From positions 62,001 to 126,000 of the forward strand of contig NZ_FMYI01000003.1 in assembly GCF_900096905.1 (NCBI RefSeq): a stretch of 64,000 nt of DNA, read 5' to 3'. The stretch comes from Pelagirhabdus alkalitolerans (lineage in GTDB: Bacteria; Bacillota; Bacilli; Bacillales; Amphibacillaceae). The position numbers were made by a program, and so were the translations under genes. Under the pieces are notes generated by a model. It worked only from the letters and a program-made list of their open reading frames with translations, was not told the DNA's origin and made no database searches. This document shows, one piece after another, positions 25,894-34,342 of the stretch; within the stretch, counting starts at the first letter, position 1, and each line of letters starts with the position of its first letter.

Positions 25894-26156
25894 CATATTC
25901 AATATTAAAAGTGTTGATGAGGACACGATCTTAGATCAATGTTCAAAAGAGAGGAAAGTGTTGGTGAAATCTTTCCGTTCAATTGTCTAATGATTACCAC
26001 CTCTGAACTCTATATCTGAACTGATATTCAGATAAGATATAGCGTCTTTCTACGTTACAGAAAATGAGCCAAACATGTAGAGTGTTTGGGAATCTAAGGT
26101 GGAACCACGAGCTAACGCTTGTCCTTTTGCGAAAATGCAGAAGGATGAGCGTTTTT
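25894..26156 (+). promoter_or_regulatory. T-box leader of thrS with terminator
   Basis: The T-box core AAGGTGGAACCACG is at 26096-26109. It is followed by a 17-bp terminator hairpin (arms 26114-26130 and 26137-26153, three G-U pairs) and a T run. Upstream, TGATTACCACCT contains ACC (25996-25998) followed by A, a plausible threonine specifier codon in Stem I. Uncharged tRNA-Thr would favour the antiterminator and read-through into thrS. The core and terminator are seen directly; the specifier is inference. Confidence 0.9.
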
Positions 26157-26195
26157 ATATGGTTGTCAATAAGATTAATGAAGGAGTGGATGAAT

Positions 26196-28142
26196 GTGTC
26201 AAATGAAGTGATGATTACATTTCCGGATGGAGCGAGTAAACCGTTTCCTGAAGGTGTAACAGGTGAAGAAATTGCCCAATCAATTTCACCGGGGTTAAAA
26301 AAGCAAGCTTTAGCAATTACGTTGGACGATGTTTATTATGATTTGCGCACGCCGTTAAAACAGGGTGGTTCAATTGCGATCATTACAACAAAACAACAAG
26401 AAGGTTTAGAGATCTTGCGACACTCAACAGCCCACATTATGGCTCAGGCAATCAAAAGGTTATATGGTGAGGGTGTTAATCTAGGTGTTGGTCCGACGAT
26501 TGAAGATGGGTTTTATTATGATATCGATATGGATGAGACATTAACGCCAGAAGACCTACCTAAGATTGAAAAAGAAATGAAACAAATCGTAGATGAAAAT
26601 TTAGAGTTTAAACGTATAGAAGTCACACGTGATGAAGCTAAGGAACGTTATCAAGCGATTGGTGATGACTTAAAACTTGAATTACTCGAAGCCATTCCAG
26701 AAGATGAAACGGTAACGATTTATGAACAAGGTGAATTCTTCGATTTATGCCGTGGTGTTCACATTCCATCGACGAGCAAAGTAAAAGTATTCAAGCTACT
26801 TAATATATCAGGTGCTTACTGGCGCGGTGATAGCAATAACAAAATGCTTCAACGTATTTATGGAACAGCTTTTGCAAAGCAATCAGAACTTGATGAATAC
26901 CTTAGATTAAGAGAAGAAGCAAAAGAACGTGATCATCGAAAATTAGGTAAAGAACTTGGTATTTTCACCGTTTCTCAAAAAGTAGGTCAAGGATTGCCGT
27001 TGTGGCTTCCTAAAGGTGCAACGATTCGTCGAACAATTGAACGTTATATTGTTGATTTAGAGGAACGCCTAGGTTATGACCATGTTTATACACCTGTACT
27101 TGGAAATGTTGAGTTATATAAGACAAGTGGACACTGGGATCATTATAAAGATGATATGTTTCCAACGTTAGAGATGGATAATGAAGATCTCGTTTTACGT
27201 CCAATGAATTGCCCGCATCATATGATGGTATATAAAAACCAAAAATATAGCTATCGTCACCTCCCTGTTCGGCTTGCCGAACTTGGAACGATGCATCGAC
27301 ATGAAATGTCAGGTGCGCTTGCCGGTTTGCAACGTGTTCGAGCAATGACGCTAAATGACGCACACATTTTTGCTAGACCCGATCAACTGAAAGAAGAATT
27401 TATCCGCGTTGTTGAGATGGTTCAAAATGTTTATCAAGATTTCGGTATAGATGATTATTACTTCCGACTCTCTTATCGCGATCCTGAAGATAAATCAAAA
27501 TATGTTGATAATGATGAGATGTGGGAAAAAGCGCAAGCCATGTTAAAAGAAACAATGGAAGATATGGAACTTGATTATGTTGAAGCAACAGGCGAAGCAG
27601 CATTTTACGGCCCTAAACTAGATGTGCAAGTTAAAACAGCGCTAGGAAAAGACGAAACATTATCAACGGTCCAACTTGACTTCCATTTACCGGAACGGTT
27701 TGATTTAAGTTATGTAGGAGAAGATGGTCAAGATCATCGTCCAGTTGTTATTCACCGTGGTGTTGTTTCAACTATGGAACGATTTGTGGCATTTCTTATC
27801 GAAGAGTATAAAGGAGCTTTCCCGACATGGTTAGCGCCTGTTCAAGCCCGAATCATTCCTGTTTCTACTGATGTTCATTTAGATTATGCGAAAAAAGTAG
27901 AAGACCAGTTGCGCTTGAACGGTGTTCGAGTGGAACTTGATCACAGAGATGAAAAGATCGGTTATAAAATTCGTGAAGCGCAAACAGAAAAGATACCATT
28001 TGCAATTGTTGTGGGCGATAAAGAGATGGAAACAAACTCAGTTAACATACGTCGCTACAGTGAGCAAAATTCAGAAACAGTGGAACTTGACGCTTACATT
28101 GATCTCATTAAAAATGAAATCAATCAACGTGTGATGAGATAA
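26196..28142 (+). CDS. thrS: Threonyl-tRNA synthetase
   Basis: Class II synthetase charging tRNA-Thr. The 648-aa protein has a TGS domain (1-65, MITFPDGASKPF), the editing domain with HxxxH (HSTAHIMAQ near residue 76), and the catalytic core with RPMNCPHHMMVYK near 338 and HRGVVSTMERF near 514, then an anticodon-binding domain (about 540-640). GTG 26196 gives VSNEVMITFPDG, matching homologues, with AAGGAG 9 bases upstream; an in-frame ATG at 26190 is closer than usual. Reading frames further upstream run through the T-box and are not coding. Confidence 0.95.
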   Translation: MSNEVMITFPDGASKPFPEGVTGEEIAQSISPGLKKQALAITLDDVYYDLRTPLKQGGSIAIITTKQQEGLEILRHSTAHIMAQAIKRLYGEGVNLGVGPTIEDGFYYDIDMDETLTPEDLPKIEKEMKQIVDENLEFKRIEVTRDEAKERYQAIGDDLKLELLEAIPEDETVTIYEQGEFFDLCRGVHIPSTSKVKVFKLLNISGAYWRGDSNNKMLQRIYGTAFAKQSELDEYLRLREEAKERDHRKLGKELGIFTVSQKVGQGLPLWLPKGATIRRTIERYIVDLEERLGYDHVYTPVLGNVELYKTSGHWDHYKDDMFPTLEMDNEDLVLRPMNCPHHMMVYKNQKYSYRHLPVRLAELGTMHRHEMSGALAGLQRVRAMTLNDAHIFARPDQLKEEFIRVVEMVQNVYQDFGIDDYYFRLSYRDPEDKSKYVDNDEMWEKAQAMLKETMEDMELDYVEATGEAAFYGPKLDVQVKTALGKDETLSTVQLDFHLPERFDLSYVGEDGQDHRPVVIHRGVVSTMERFVAFLIEEYKGAFPTWLAPVQARIIPVSTDVHLDYAKKVEDQLRLNGVRVELDHRDEKIGYKIREAQTEKIPFAIVVGDKEMETNSVNIRRYSEQNSETVELDAYIDLIKNEINQRVMR

Positions 28143-28171
28143 TCACAACTAGATAAAGATTTTAATTTGAT

Positions 28172-28200
28172 TTGACAACCTAAAGTCCTCATGGTATTAT
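28172..28200 (+). promoter_or_regulatory. Sigma-A promoter of infC-rpmI-rplT
   Basis: A consensus TTGACA is followed after 17 bases by TATTAT. Predicted start is near 28207, giving a leader of about 285 bases. Confidence 0.85.
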
Positions 28201-28206
28201 AGTTTA

Positions 28207-28346
28207 AGTGAAATTGAATATGATCTATTGACAAGTAGAGGCACCCGCTTCTCGCCTGTATGACACATTTAAATGTAGTTGCCAGGTTCAAACGATTCTG
28301 AATTAAACAGGATATGTGTGGGTGCAGTGTGCACTCACACTTTTTT
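28207..28346 (+). promoter_or_regulatory. L20-type leader attenuator of infC operon
   Basis: The leader contains AGAGGCACCCGCTTCT (28236-28251) and a terminator hairpin GTGTGGGTGCA / TGCACTCACAC (28316-28340) followed by six T residues. GCACCC in the upstream element can pair with GGGTGC of the terminator, giving mutually exclusive structures. This agrees with the Bacillus ribosomal protein L20 leader, where L20 binding promotes termination. A further hairpin, GCTGCTT / AAGCAGC (28423-28448), lies between the attenuator and infC and is not explained. Confidence 0.85.
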
Positions 28347-28490
28347 ATTTATAAGGTTATGATTTAAAGGTTGATATTCACACTTATAAGTAGACTTGTC
28401 AATTGACCGTAATGGTTTAGTTGCTGCTTTTTTCAACTCTTAAGCAGCAGGTCATGATTCATGCGCTTTTATAAAACACGGAGGTGGATG

Positions 28491-29012
28491 ATTATTAGCA
28501 AAGATATGAATGTCAATGAGAAGATTCGTGCACGTGAAGTACGACTAATTGATTCGAACGGAGACCAATTAGGTGTTAAATCTCGTCAGGAAGCTTTGGA
28601 TATTGCCGCAACACGAAACTTAGATTTAGTTTTAGTTGCACCGAATGCAAAACCGCCTGTATGTCGTATTATGGATTACGGAAAATACCGCTTTGAACAA
28701 CAAAAGAAAGAAAAAGAAGCGCGTAAAAAGCAAAAAACAATTAATGTTAAAGAAGTGCGTCTAAGCCCAGGAATTGAAGAGCATGACTTTAATACAAAAT
28801 TGCGTAATGCCCGTAAGTTCTTAGACAAAGGTGACAAAGTGAAAGTATCGATCCGTTTCCGCGGACGTGCTATTACACACAAAGACCTCGGTCGTAAAGT
28901 TTTAGAGCAAATGGCTGATGCATGTAAAGATGTATCAACTGTTGAGCAAAAACCTAAAATGGAAGGTCGCAGCATGTTCTTAATGCTTGCACCTGTTAAT
29001 GAAAAAAACTAG
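28491..29012 (+). CDS. infC: Translation initiation factor IF-3
   Basis: Binds the 30S subunit and checks start codon pairing. The 173-aa protein has the N-terminal domain (VNEKIRAREVRLID) and the C-terminal domain (about 85-170) ending MEGRSMFLMLAP. The likely start is the non-standard AUU at 28491, which gives M-I-S-K-D as in B. subtilis IF-3 and lies 6 bases after GGAGG. ATG 28488 is in frame but only 3 bases from the site. An AUU start is the known means by which IF-3 represses its own synthesis. rpmI and rplT follow. Confidence 0.95.
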   Translation: MISKDMNVNEKIRAREVRLIDSNGDQLGVKSRQEALDIAATRNLDLVLVAPNAKPPVCRIMDYGKYRFEQQKKEKEARKKQKTINVKEVRLSPGIEEHDFNTKLRNARKFLDKGDKVKVSIRFRGRAITHKDLGRKVLEQMADACKDVSTVEQKPKMEGRSMFLMLAPVNEKN

Positions 29013-29044
29013 TTAGCATTTAATGCTTTAAGGAGGAACCACTT

Positions 29045-29239
29045 ATGCCAAAAATGAAGACACATAAAGGCACACAAAAACGTTTCAAGAGAACAGCAAC
29101 AGGAAAGCTTAAACGCTCTCACGCGTACACAAGCCACATGTTCGCTAATAAATCACAAAAGCAAAAACGTAAACTACGTAAAAGTGCAGTTGTTTCTGCA
29201 GGCGATCAAAAACGTATCGATCAAATGATACCAAGATAA
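29045..29239 (+). CDS. rpmI: 50S ribosomal protein L35
   Basis: A 64-aa very basic ribosomal protein beginning MPKMKTHKGTQKRFKRT, typical of L35 (66 aa in B. subtilis). AAGGAGG lies 8 bases upstream. It is the second gene of the infC-rpmI-rplT operon, 32 bases after infC. Confidence 0.97.
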   Translation: MPKMKTHKGTQKRFKRTATGKLKRSHAYTSHMFANKSQKQKRKLRKSAVVSAGDQKRIDQMIPR

Positions 29240-29284
29240 TTAAACTAAAGATATTTTCGGTTACACATATAGGAGGGAATTATT

Positions 29285-29644
29285 ATGGCACGTGTTAAAG
29301 GTGGAACAGTTACACGCAAGCGTCGTAAACGCATATTAAAATTAGCAAAAGGTTATTATGGTTCAAAACATTCGTTATTTAAAGTAGCGAAACAACAAGT
29401 ATGGAAATCAGGTCAGTATGCATACCGTGACCGTAAACAGAAAAAACGTGACTTCCGTAAATTATGGATTTCTCGTATTAACGCAGCAGCGCGTTTAAAT
29501 GATTTATCATATAGCCGTTTAATGCACGGTCTAAAATTAGCGGGTATTGAAGTTAACCGTAAAATGCTAGCAGAACTTGCTATTTCAGATGAAAAAGCAT
29601 TTGCACAAATAGCAGACCAAGCTAAAGCTGCATTGAATAAATAA
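29285..29644 (+). CDS. rplT: 50S ribosomal protein L20
   Basis: A 119-aa basic protein with the L20 signature (ARVKGGTVTRKRRKRILKLA and DRKQKKRDFRKLWISRINAA). It assembles 23S rRNA early in 50S formation and in Bacillus represses its own operon through the leader RNA upstream of infC. AGGAGG stands 8-9 bases before the ATG. A strong hairpin follows. Confidence 0.97.
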   Translation: MARVKGGTVTRKRRKRILKLAKGYYGSKHSLFKVAKQQVWKSGQYAYRDRKQKKRDFRKLWISRINAAARLNDLSYSRLMHGLKLAGIEVNRKMLAELAISDEKAFAQIADQAKAALNK

Positions 29645-29662
29645 TCTAGAATAATAAGTTAA

Positions 29663-29697
29663 AAAGGGGTTGTTTCTTATCTAGAAACAACCCCTTT
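29663..29697. terminator. Hairpin after rplT
   Basis: A 15-bp perfect stem AAAGGGGTTGTTTCT / AGAAACAACCCCTTT with loop TATCT. Only three T residues follow on the plus strand, whereas the minus strand would have five. It probably ends or stabilises the infC-rpmI-rplT message. Confidence 0.7.
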
Positions 29698-29760
29698 AAA
29701 GTAGGCACTTATTGTATTGTTTGTTACAATGGCACAGTAGAAATAAGAGGGGTTGTAAAT

Positions 29761-30030
29761 ATGTCGCTTCAGTTGGTGACCTATCTCATTGTCGTTAACG
29801 TTATCGGTTTATGGATAATGAAGACAGACAAAAAAAGAGCAGCAAAAAGACAATGGAGACTATCTGAGAAAAGCATTTGGTCTATTAGTTTGGTTGGAGG
29901 GGCTTTTGGTGTATTTTGTGGCATGAAACTTTTTCGCCACAAAACGAAACATGCCACTTTTCGTTTCGGGATACCAGCATTAATCATTCTACAACTCGTA
30001 TTGTTAACTAAAATGGGTGGGTTTCTATAA
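29761..30030 (+). CDS. ysdA: DUF1294 family membrane protein YsdA
   Basis: An 89-aa membrane protein with hydrophobic segments at about 4-18, 40-56 and 70-88. It has the DUF1294 pattern: MKTDKKRAAKRQWRLSE followed by GGAFGVFCGMKLFRHKTKHATF. Function unknown. It follows rplT as in B. subtilis. An extended -10 box, TGTTACAAT (29722-29730), lies upstream, and GAGGGG precedes the ATG by 7 bases. Confidence 0.85.
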   Translation: MSLQLVTYLIVVNVIGLWIMKTDKKRAAKRQWRLSEKSIWSISLVGGAFGVFCGMKLFRHKTKHATFRFGIPALIILQLVLLTKMGGFL

Positions 30031-30088
30031 TCATATTCCATTCTCTAATTTCATAAATTAAAAGGACTCAGAAAGGAGGCGAATTGGC

Positions 30089-30652
30089 ATGGAAGAAATT
30101 GAAGGTTATATCCAGTTAGTACGTGAATCACATATTTTAATAGCACCACTTTTGTTTGTTTTATTACACGTCATTCGTCCCATTTTATTTATTCCTGTAG
30201 TTCTTATCTTTATTGCGGGTGGTTTGATTTTTGGCATTGTACCTGGCATTGTGTTGTCGATTATAGGTGTTGTTTTATCAAGTGCGACCTTTTACCAATT
30301 AACGCGTATGTTACCGGGTTTTACAAATCGATTATTGCGTATGAAAAGCAAAATGTTCGGTAAAGATGCTCATATGCAAACAGGTCAAATTGCAATTTTA
30401 AGATTAATCCCCTTTATTCATTATCATTTGTTATCGTTTTTAATCTATGAATCTTCTCCTGATTTTAAAACGTATATAGAATCGTCATTTTATTCGGCAA
30501 TACCAAGTGCTATTGTCTATACTGCGATCGGGCAGTCAATTACAAATTTTTCGCCGATTTTAACATTTGGGCTAGTGATCGGGCTGATTCCATTGTTCTT
30601 TGTTTTTGGTAAAAAGAACAATCAAATCACTGTCCGTGAGTTCACGAGATAA
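30089..30652 (+). CDS. TVP38/TMEM64 (VTT domain) membrane protein
   Basis: A 187-aa protein with about five membrane segments (18-40, 46-68, 72-88, 105-125, 155-180). The region around LFIPVVLIFIAGGLIFG and GVVLSSATFYQLTR matches the VTT/DedA-like fold of TVP38 proteins, which are linked to lipid transport across bilayers. It may correspond to B. subtilis YtxB, but it is in a different place, after ysdA. AAAGGAGG lies 11 bases before the ATG. Seventeen bases separate its stop from the dUTPase start or ribosome site, so the two are likely co-transcribed. Confidence 0.75.
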   Translation: MEEIEGYIQLVRESHILIAPLLFVLLHVIRPILFIPVVLIFIAGGLIFGIVPGIVLSIIGVVLSSATFYQLTRMLPGFTNRLLRMKSKMFGKDAHMQTGQIAILRLIPFIHYHLLSFLIYESSPDFKTYIESSFYSAIPSAIVYTAIGQSITNFSPILTFGLVIGLIPLFFVFGKKNNQITVREFTR

Positions 30653-30665
30653 AAGGAGAATATAT

Positions 30666-31151
30666 ATGCAATGGGAAAAGCTATTCGATATGCAACAAAA
30701 ATTAGATCAGTACATTCAGTCTAATCATAACGTTTCAAGTGAAGAAATATTTGATCACAAAATATTGGCATTGTTTGTGGAGTTAGGAGAACTAGCTAAC
30801 GAAACGCGAACGTTTAAATTTTGGAGTGTGAAAGAAGCTTCTTCTAAATCTGTTTTGTTAGAAGAGTTTGTAGATAACATTCATTTTCTTTTGTCTCTAG
30901 GTTTAGACGATGGACATAAGCCAGCATCGATTGATCATATGCCATATGAAGGTGATTTAACGGGTTTATTCAATCAGTTGTATCGAGCGATCGATTACTA
31001 CCGAGATGACCGGTCAATCGCAAGCTATTTGACTGTATTCGGGCTTTATTTAACACTAGGCGATCAGTTAGGATTTTCAGACCAATCTATACAACAAGCT
31101 TATATTGATAAAAATGAAGTGAATTACAAGCGTCAAGACGAAAATTATTAG
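30666..31151 (+). CDS. Dimeric dUTP diphosphatase (all-alpha NTP pyrophosphatase)
   Basis: Hydrolyses dUTP to dUMP and pyrophosphate, keeping uracil out of DNA. The 161-aa helical protein begins MQWEKLFDMQQKLD and has the metal-binding pair of this superfamily: E-x3-E in VELGELANE near residue 40, and E-x3-D in EEFVDNIHFLLSLG near 67. This is the dimeric family rather than the trimeric beta-fold dUTPases. AAAGGAGA lies 6-7 bases before ATG 30666; an open frame reading through from the end of the previous gene is not used. Confidence 0.85.
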   Translation: MQWEKLFDMQQKLDQYIQSNHNVSSEEIFDHKILALFVELGELANETRTFKFWSVKEASSKSVLLEEFVDNIHFLLSLGLDDGHKPASIDHMPYEGDLTGLFNQLYRAIDYYRDDRSIASYLTVFGLYLTLGDQLGFSDQSIQQAYIDKNEVNYKRQDENY

Positions 31152-31161
31152 AACAATTCAT

Positions 31162-31190
31162 TTGTTTCGTTACTTAGAAAAAGATATAAT
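31162..31190 (+). promoter_or_regulatory. Sigma-A promoter for ysdC
   Basis: TTGTTT and TATAAT are spaced by 17 bases, 28 bases upstream of ysdC. Confidence 0.6.
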
Positions 31191-31217
31191 TGATAAAGAA
31201 AGGAAGGCGATTACATA

Positions 31218-32294
31218 ATGAGTGATACACTTAAATTATTTAAAGATTTAACAGAAGCAAATGGTATTTCAGGTAATGAACGAGAAGCACGAGCAGTGAT
31301 GAAAAAGCATATCGAACCCTATGCAACATCTGTTTATACAGATCATTTAGGCAGTTTAATCGCTGAGAAAGTTGGACAAAAAGAAGGGCCTAAAGTTATG
31401 GTTGCGGGTCATTTAGATGAAATTGGTTTAATGGTAACTCGAATTGATGACAATGGCTTTTTATACTTCCAAACTATTGGGGGCTGGTGGAATCAAGTAA
31501 TGCTAGCTCAACGTGTAACCGTGATGACGAGTGAAGAAAACTTAGTAGGAATTATCGGATCTAAACCACCTCATATTATGACAGCAGAGGCACGTAAAAA
31601 ACCTTACGAAATCAAAGATATGTTTATCGATATCGGTGCAACGTCTAAAGAAGAGGCAGAATCTTTCGGTGTTAAACCAGGTGATTCCGTCGTTCCATAT
31701 TTTGAATTTCAGTCGATGAAAAATGAGAAGTTATTATTAGCTAAAGCATGGGATAACCGAATCGGTTGTGCGATTGCAGTAGAAGTTCTAAAACAATTAC
31801 AAGATGTTGAGCATCCTAACACGGTTTATGGTGTGGGAACTGTTCAAGAAGAAGTTGGTTTAAGAGGTGCTAAAACAGCTGCTAATTCAATAAATCCAGA
31901 TATTGGTTTTGCGGTTGATACAGGTATAGCAGGTGATACACCGGGTATTACTGCGAATGAAGCGGATAGTAAAATTGGTGAGGGTCCTCAAATCATCATT
32001 TATGATGCCTCTATGATTTCGCACAAAGGCTTAAGAGATTTTGTCATTAAGACAGCTGAAGACAATGATATACCTTATCAATTTGCGACACTTGCTGCCG
32101 GTGGAACGGATAGTGGTTCAATTCATTTAACATCTAATGGCGTTCCAACCCTTTCAATCGGTATTGCGACGCGTTACATTCATTCACACGCTGGTATTAT
32201 TCATCGTGATGATTTTGATCATACAGTAAAACTTATGGTAGAAATCATTAAAGGATTAGACCAAGAACAAGTAAAGCAGATTACGTTTGATTAA
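31218..32294 (+). CDS. ysdC: M42 family metallopeptidase YsdC
   Basis: Cytosolic aminopeptidase of the M42 (TET/glutamyl aminopeptidase) family; 358 aa, like B. subtilis YsdC (361). Two-metal ligands are seen in order: AGHLDEIG near residue 65, AKAWDNRIG near 177, QEEVGLRGA near 212, AVDTG near 234 and the final IHSHAGII near 318. The family usually forms 12-subunit tetrahedral shells and trims peptides from the proteasome-like proteases. It has its own promoter and AAAGGAAGG upstream. A bidirectional terminator separates it from the BCCT gene. Confidence 0.92.
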   Translation: MSDTLKLFKDLTEANGISGNEREARAVMKKHIEPYATSVYTDHLGSLIAEKVGQKEGPKVMVAGHLDEIGLMVTRIDDNGFLYFQTIGGWWNQVMLAQRVTVMTSEENLVGIIGSKPPHIMTAEARKKPYEIKDMFIDIGATSKEEAESFGVKPGDSVVPYFEFQSMKNEKLLLAKAWDNRIGCAIAVEVLKQLQDVEHPNTVYGVGTVQEEVGLRGAKTAANSINPDIGFAVDTGIAGDTPGITANEADSKIGEGPQIIIYDASMISHKGLRDFVIKTAEDNDIPYQFATLAAGGTDSGSIHLTSNGVPTLSIGIATRYIHSHAGIIHRDDFDHTVKLMVEIIKGLDQEQVKQITFD

Positions 32295-32302
32295 CTGATT
32301 TA

Positions 32303-32341
32303 AAAAAGATGTTCACTCAAATTTTGAGTGAACATCTTTTT
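32303..32341. terminator. Bidirectional terminator between ysdC and BCCT gene
   Basis: A perfect stem AAAAAGATGTTCACTCA / TGAGTGAACATCTTTTT of 17 bp with T runs on both strands, between two convergent genes. Confidence 0.9.
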
Positions 32342-32343
32342 AG

Positions 32344-34230
32344 TTATTTTTCATCTTTTTTCTTGTCTTTCTTATTTGCCTTTTTCTTTGGTTTTTTATC
32401 TTTAGTTGAATTCATTTCTTCTTGTTCTTCTGTTAGAACTTCAGAAACAGCATCGACTAATGCATCATCATGGACAGCAGATGAAATGACTTCTGTGATG
32501 ACGTGGTCATCCGCTACTTTTTTAAGTTCCTGACTAACACTTTGCTCGATTTCATACTCTTGTTTTAGTCCCATATTTAACGAATAGATCATAATCAATA
32601 GAATGATCGCAAACGGAAGCCCTGTAATGATTGAAGCTGTTTGTAAAGCGGTTAGTCCACCACCTACAAGTAATGTTGCAGCGACAACACCTTCCATAAC
32701 AGCCCAGAAAATCCGCTGAGGTACAGGTGAATCAAGTTTACCACCAGACGTTAAGTGATCGACAACGAGTGAACCAGAGTCTGACGAGGTAACGAAAAAG
32801 ATCGTTACAAGAATAATGGCAATGAATGATAAGACACTTGATATTGGTAGATTATCCACCATCGCAAATAAGGCAAGAGACTCATCTTGTGCGACAAACC
32901 CAGCAATATCTCCAATGCCATTTACTTCTTGGAAAATGGCTGTGCCTCCGAATACTGACATCCATAAAAATGAAATAATTGTAGGAATAAGTACAACACC
33001 AAAAATAAATTCTCTTACAGTACGTCCTTTAGACACACGCGCAATAAACATACCAACGAATGGAGACCAAGAAATCCACCATGCCCAGTAGAACACGGTC
33101 CATCCACCTTGCCAATCGGTAGCTCGGAACGTTTCGGCCCATAAACTCATTTCCATGAAATTTGCAATGTAAAAACCAATGTTTTGTGTGAAACCGCTTA
33201 AAACGTAAACGGTAGGTCCAGCGATCATCACAAAAACTAAAAAGACTCCTGCCAAGATCATGTTAATTTCACTTAATCGTTTAACACCACCATCAAGCCC
33301 CATAATGACAGAAATCGTTGCAAAACCAGTAATAATTGCAATAAGTGTCACTTGAACACCGACACTAATATCGATATCGAATAAATGGTTAAGTCCTGCA
33401 TTCACTTGAGAAACTCCGAGCCCAAGTGATGTCGCGAGTCCTGTCAAGGTTGCTAAGACAGATAGAATATCGATCAGGTTTCCCCAAAATCCATAAATTT
33501 TATTACCGATGAGTGGATAGAACAACGATCGAATCGTGAGTGGTAAGCCTTTGTTGTATGAGAAAAAGGCTAGACCTAAACCGACTATTGCGTAAATCGC
33601 CCAAGGATGAATACCCCAATGGAAAAATGTATTAGCCATAGCGGCCTGAGCTGCATGAGCTGAATACGGTTCACTTCCAAACATCGGTGATGGAGAATCA
33701 AGGTGCATAATAGGCTCAGCAACACTCCAGAATAAAAGCCCAATCCCCATACCAGCACTTAAAAGCATGGCATACCATGCAAAAGTTGAAAACTCAGGAA
33801 TAGCTCCTTTACCACCAATCACAATCTTACCGTAACGGCCAAATGCAAAATAAATTCCGGCTACTATAAAGATATTGGCAACAAAGATCATAAACCAACC
33901 TGTTTGGGTTGTTATGTATTCCAATGTATTTTCAAATAATGTCTCTGCTTGGCTTGGGAATAGTAGAGTAAGTGATATAAAAGCAATTAAAATTACAGAT
34001 GAAATAATCGTAACTTGAGGATGAATATCAAAGCCAAATCCTTGCCAATTATTCTCTCCAACCTCTTCTTTACCTTCTTCATCAAAAAGTGAAACAGTCG
34101 GGATGATCTGTAACCCTTTAAATGGCTTGCGATTTTTGATCGCTCTTTTACGTGCTTCTGCTTCTGCCTTTTTTAGTTTTTTCTCAAGCCTTCGTTGAGA
34201 TTCTAATTCTTCACGTGTTTGTTTATCCAT
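32344..34230 (-). CDS. BCCT family glycine betaine transporter
   Basis: Sodium-coupled uptake of glycine betaine or a related solute. The 628-aa protein has 12 membrane helices (about 75-560). The helix 3 motif GMGIG (in LSAGMGIGLLFWSVAEP near 160) is the one linked to betaine-Na+ transport, and the tryptophan-rich helix 8 segment (FYWAWWISWSPF near 385) forms the substrate cage. It has a charged N-terminal tail of about 70 residues and a C-terminal tail of about 70 residues, acidic and then lysine-rich at the end, both longer than in OpuD (512 aa) and resembling osmosensing BetP. Expressed alone from its own promoter. Exact substrate is not proven. Confidence 0.9.
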   Translation of the reverse strand: MDKQTREELESQRRLEKKLKKAEAEARKRAIKNRKPFKGLQIIPTVSLFDEEGKEEVGENNWQGFGFDIHPQVTIISSVILIAFISLTLLFPSQAETLFENTLEYITTQTGWFMIFVANIFIVAGIYFAFGRYGKIVIGGKGAIPEFSTFAWYAMLLSAGMGIGLLFWSVAEPIMHLDSPSPMFGSEPYSAHAAQAAMANTFFHWGIHPWAIYAIVGLGLAFFSYNKGLPLTIRSLFYPLIGNKIYGFWGNLIDILSVLATLTGLATSLGLGVSQVNAGLNHLFDIDISVGVQVTLIAIITGFATISVIMGLDGGVKRLSEINMILAGVFLVFVMIAGPTVYVLSGFTQNIGFYIANFMEMSLWAETFRATDWQGGWTVFYWAWWISWSPFVGMFIARVSKGRTVREFIFGVVLIPTIISFLWMSVFGGTAIFQEVNGIGDIAGFVAQDESLALFAMVDNLPISSVLSFIAIILVTIFFVTSSDSGSLVVDHLTSGGKLDSPVPQRIFWAVMEGVVAATLLVGGGLTALQTASIITGLPFAIILLIMIYSLNMGLKQEYEIEQSVSQELKKVADDHVITEVISSAVHDDALVDAVSEVLTEEQEEMNSTKDKKPKKKANKKDKKKDEK

Positions 34231-34265
34231 GTAATCAACCTTTTTCTATTATTTTTGTCTTCTAA

Positions 34266-34294
34266 ATTATACTAGCTTCATGGTCTATATTCAA
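34266..34294 (-). promoter_or_regulatory. Sigma-A promoter for the BCCT gene
   Basis: On the minus strand TTGAAT is followed after 17 bases by TATAAT, about 35 bases upstream of the start codon. Confidence 0.7.
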
Positions 34295-34307
34295 TTGTAT
34301 AAACGAC

Positions 34308-34342
34308 AAAAAAGCCAAGATCCCGATAAGATCTTAGCTTTT
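34308..34342 (-). terminator. Terminator after the lytic transglycosylase gene
   Basis: On the minus strand AAAAGCTAAGATC / GATCTTGGCTTTT (one G-U pair) forms a 13-bp stem with a 7-base loop, then a T run. It starts at the stop codon of the transglycosylase gene. Confidence 0.8.

Noticed and set aside
26064..26195. Open frame extending thrS upstream
   Set aside because: It runs through the T-box core and terminator hairpin; homologues start at the GTG/ATG pair after AAGGAG.
27010..27363. A 117-codon minus-strand open frame inside thrS
   Set aside because: Antisense to the conserved catalytic core of ThrRS; no ribosome site or family match.
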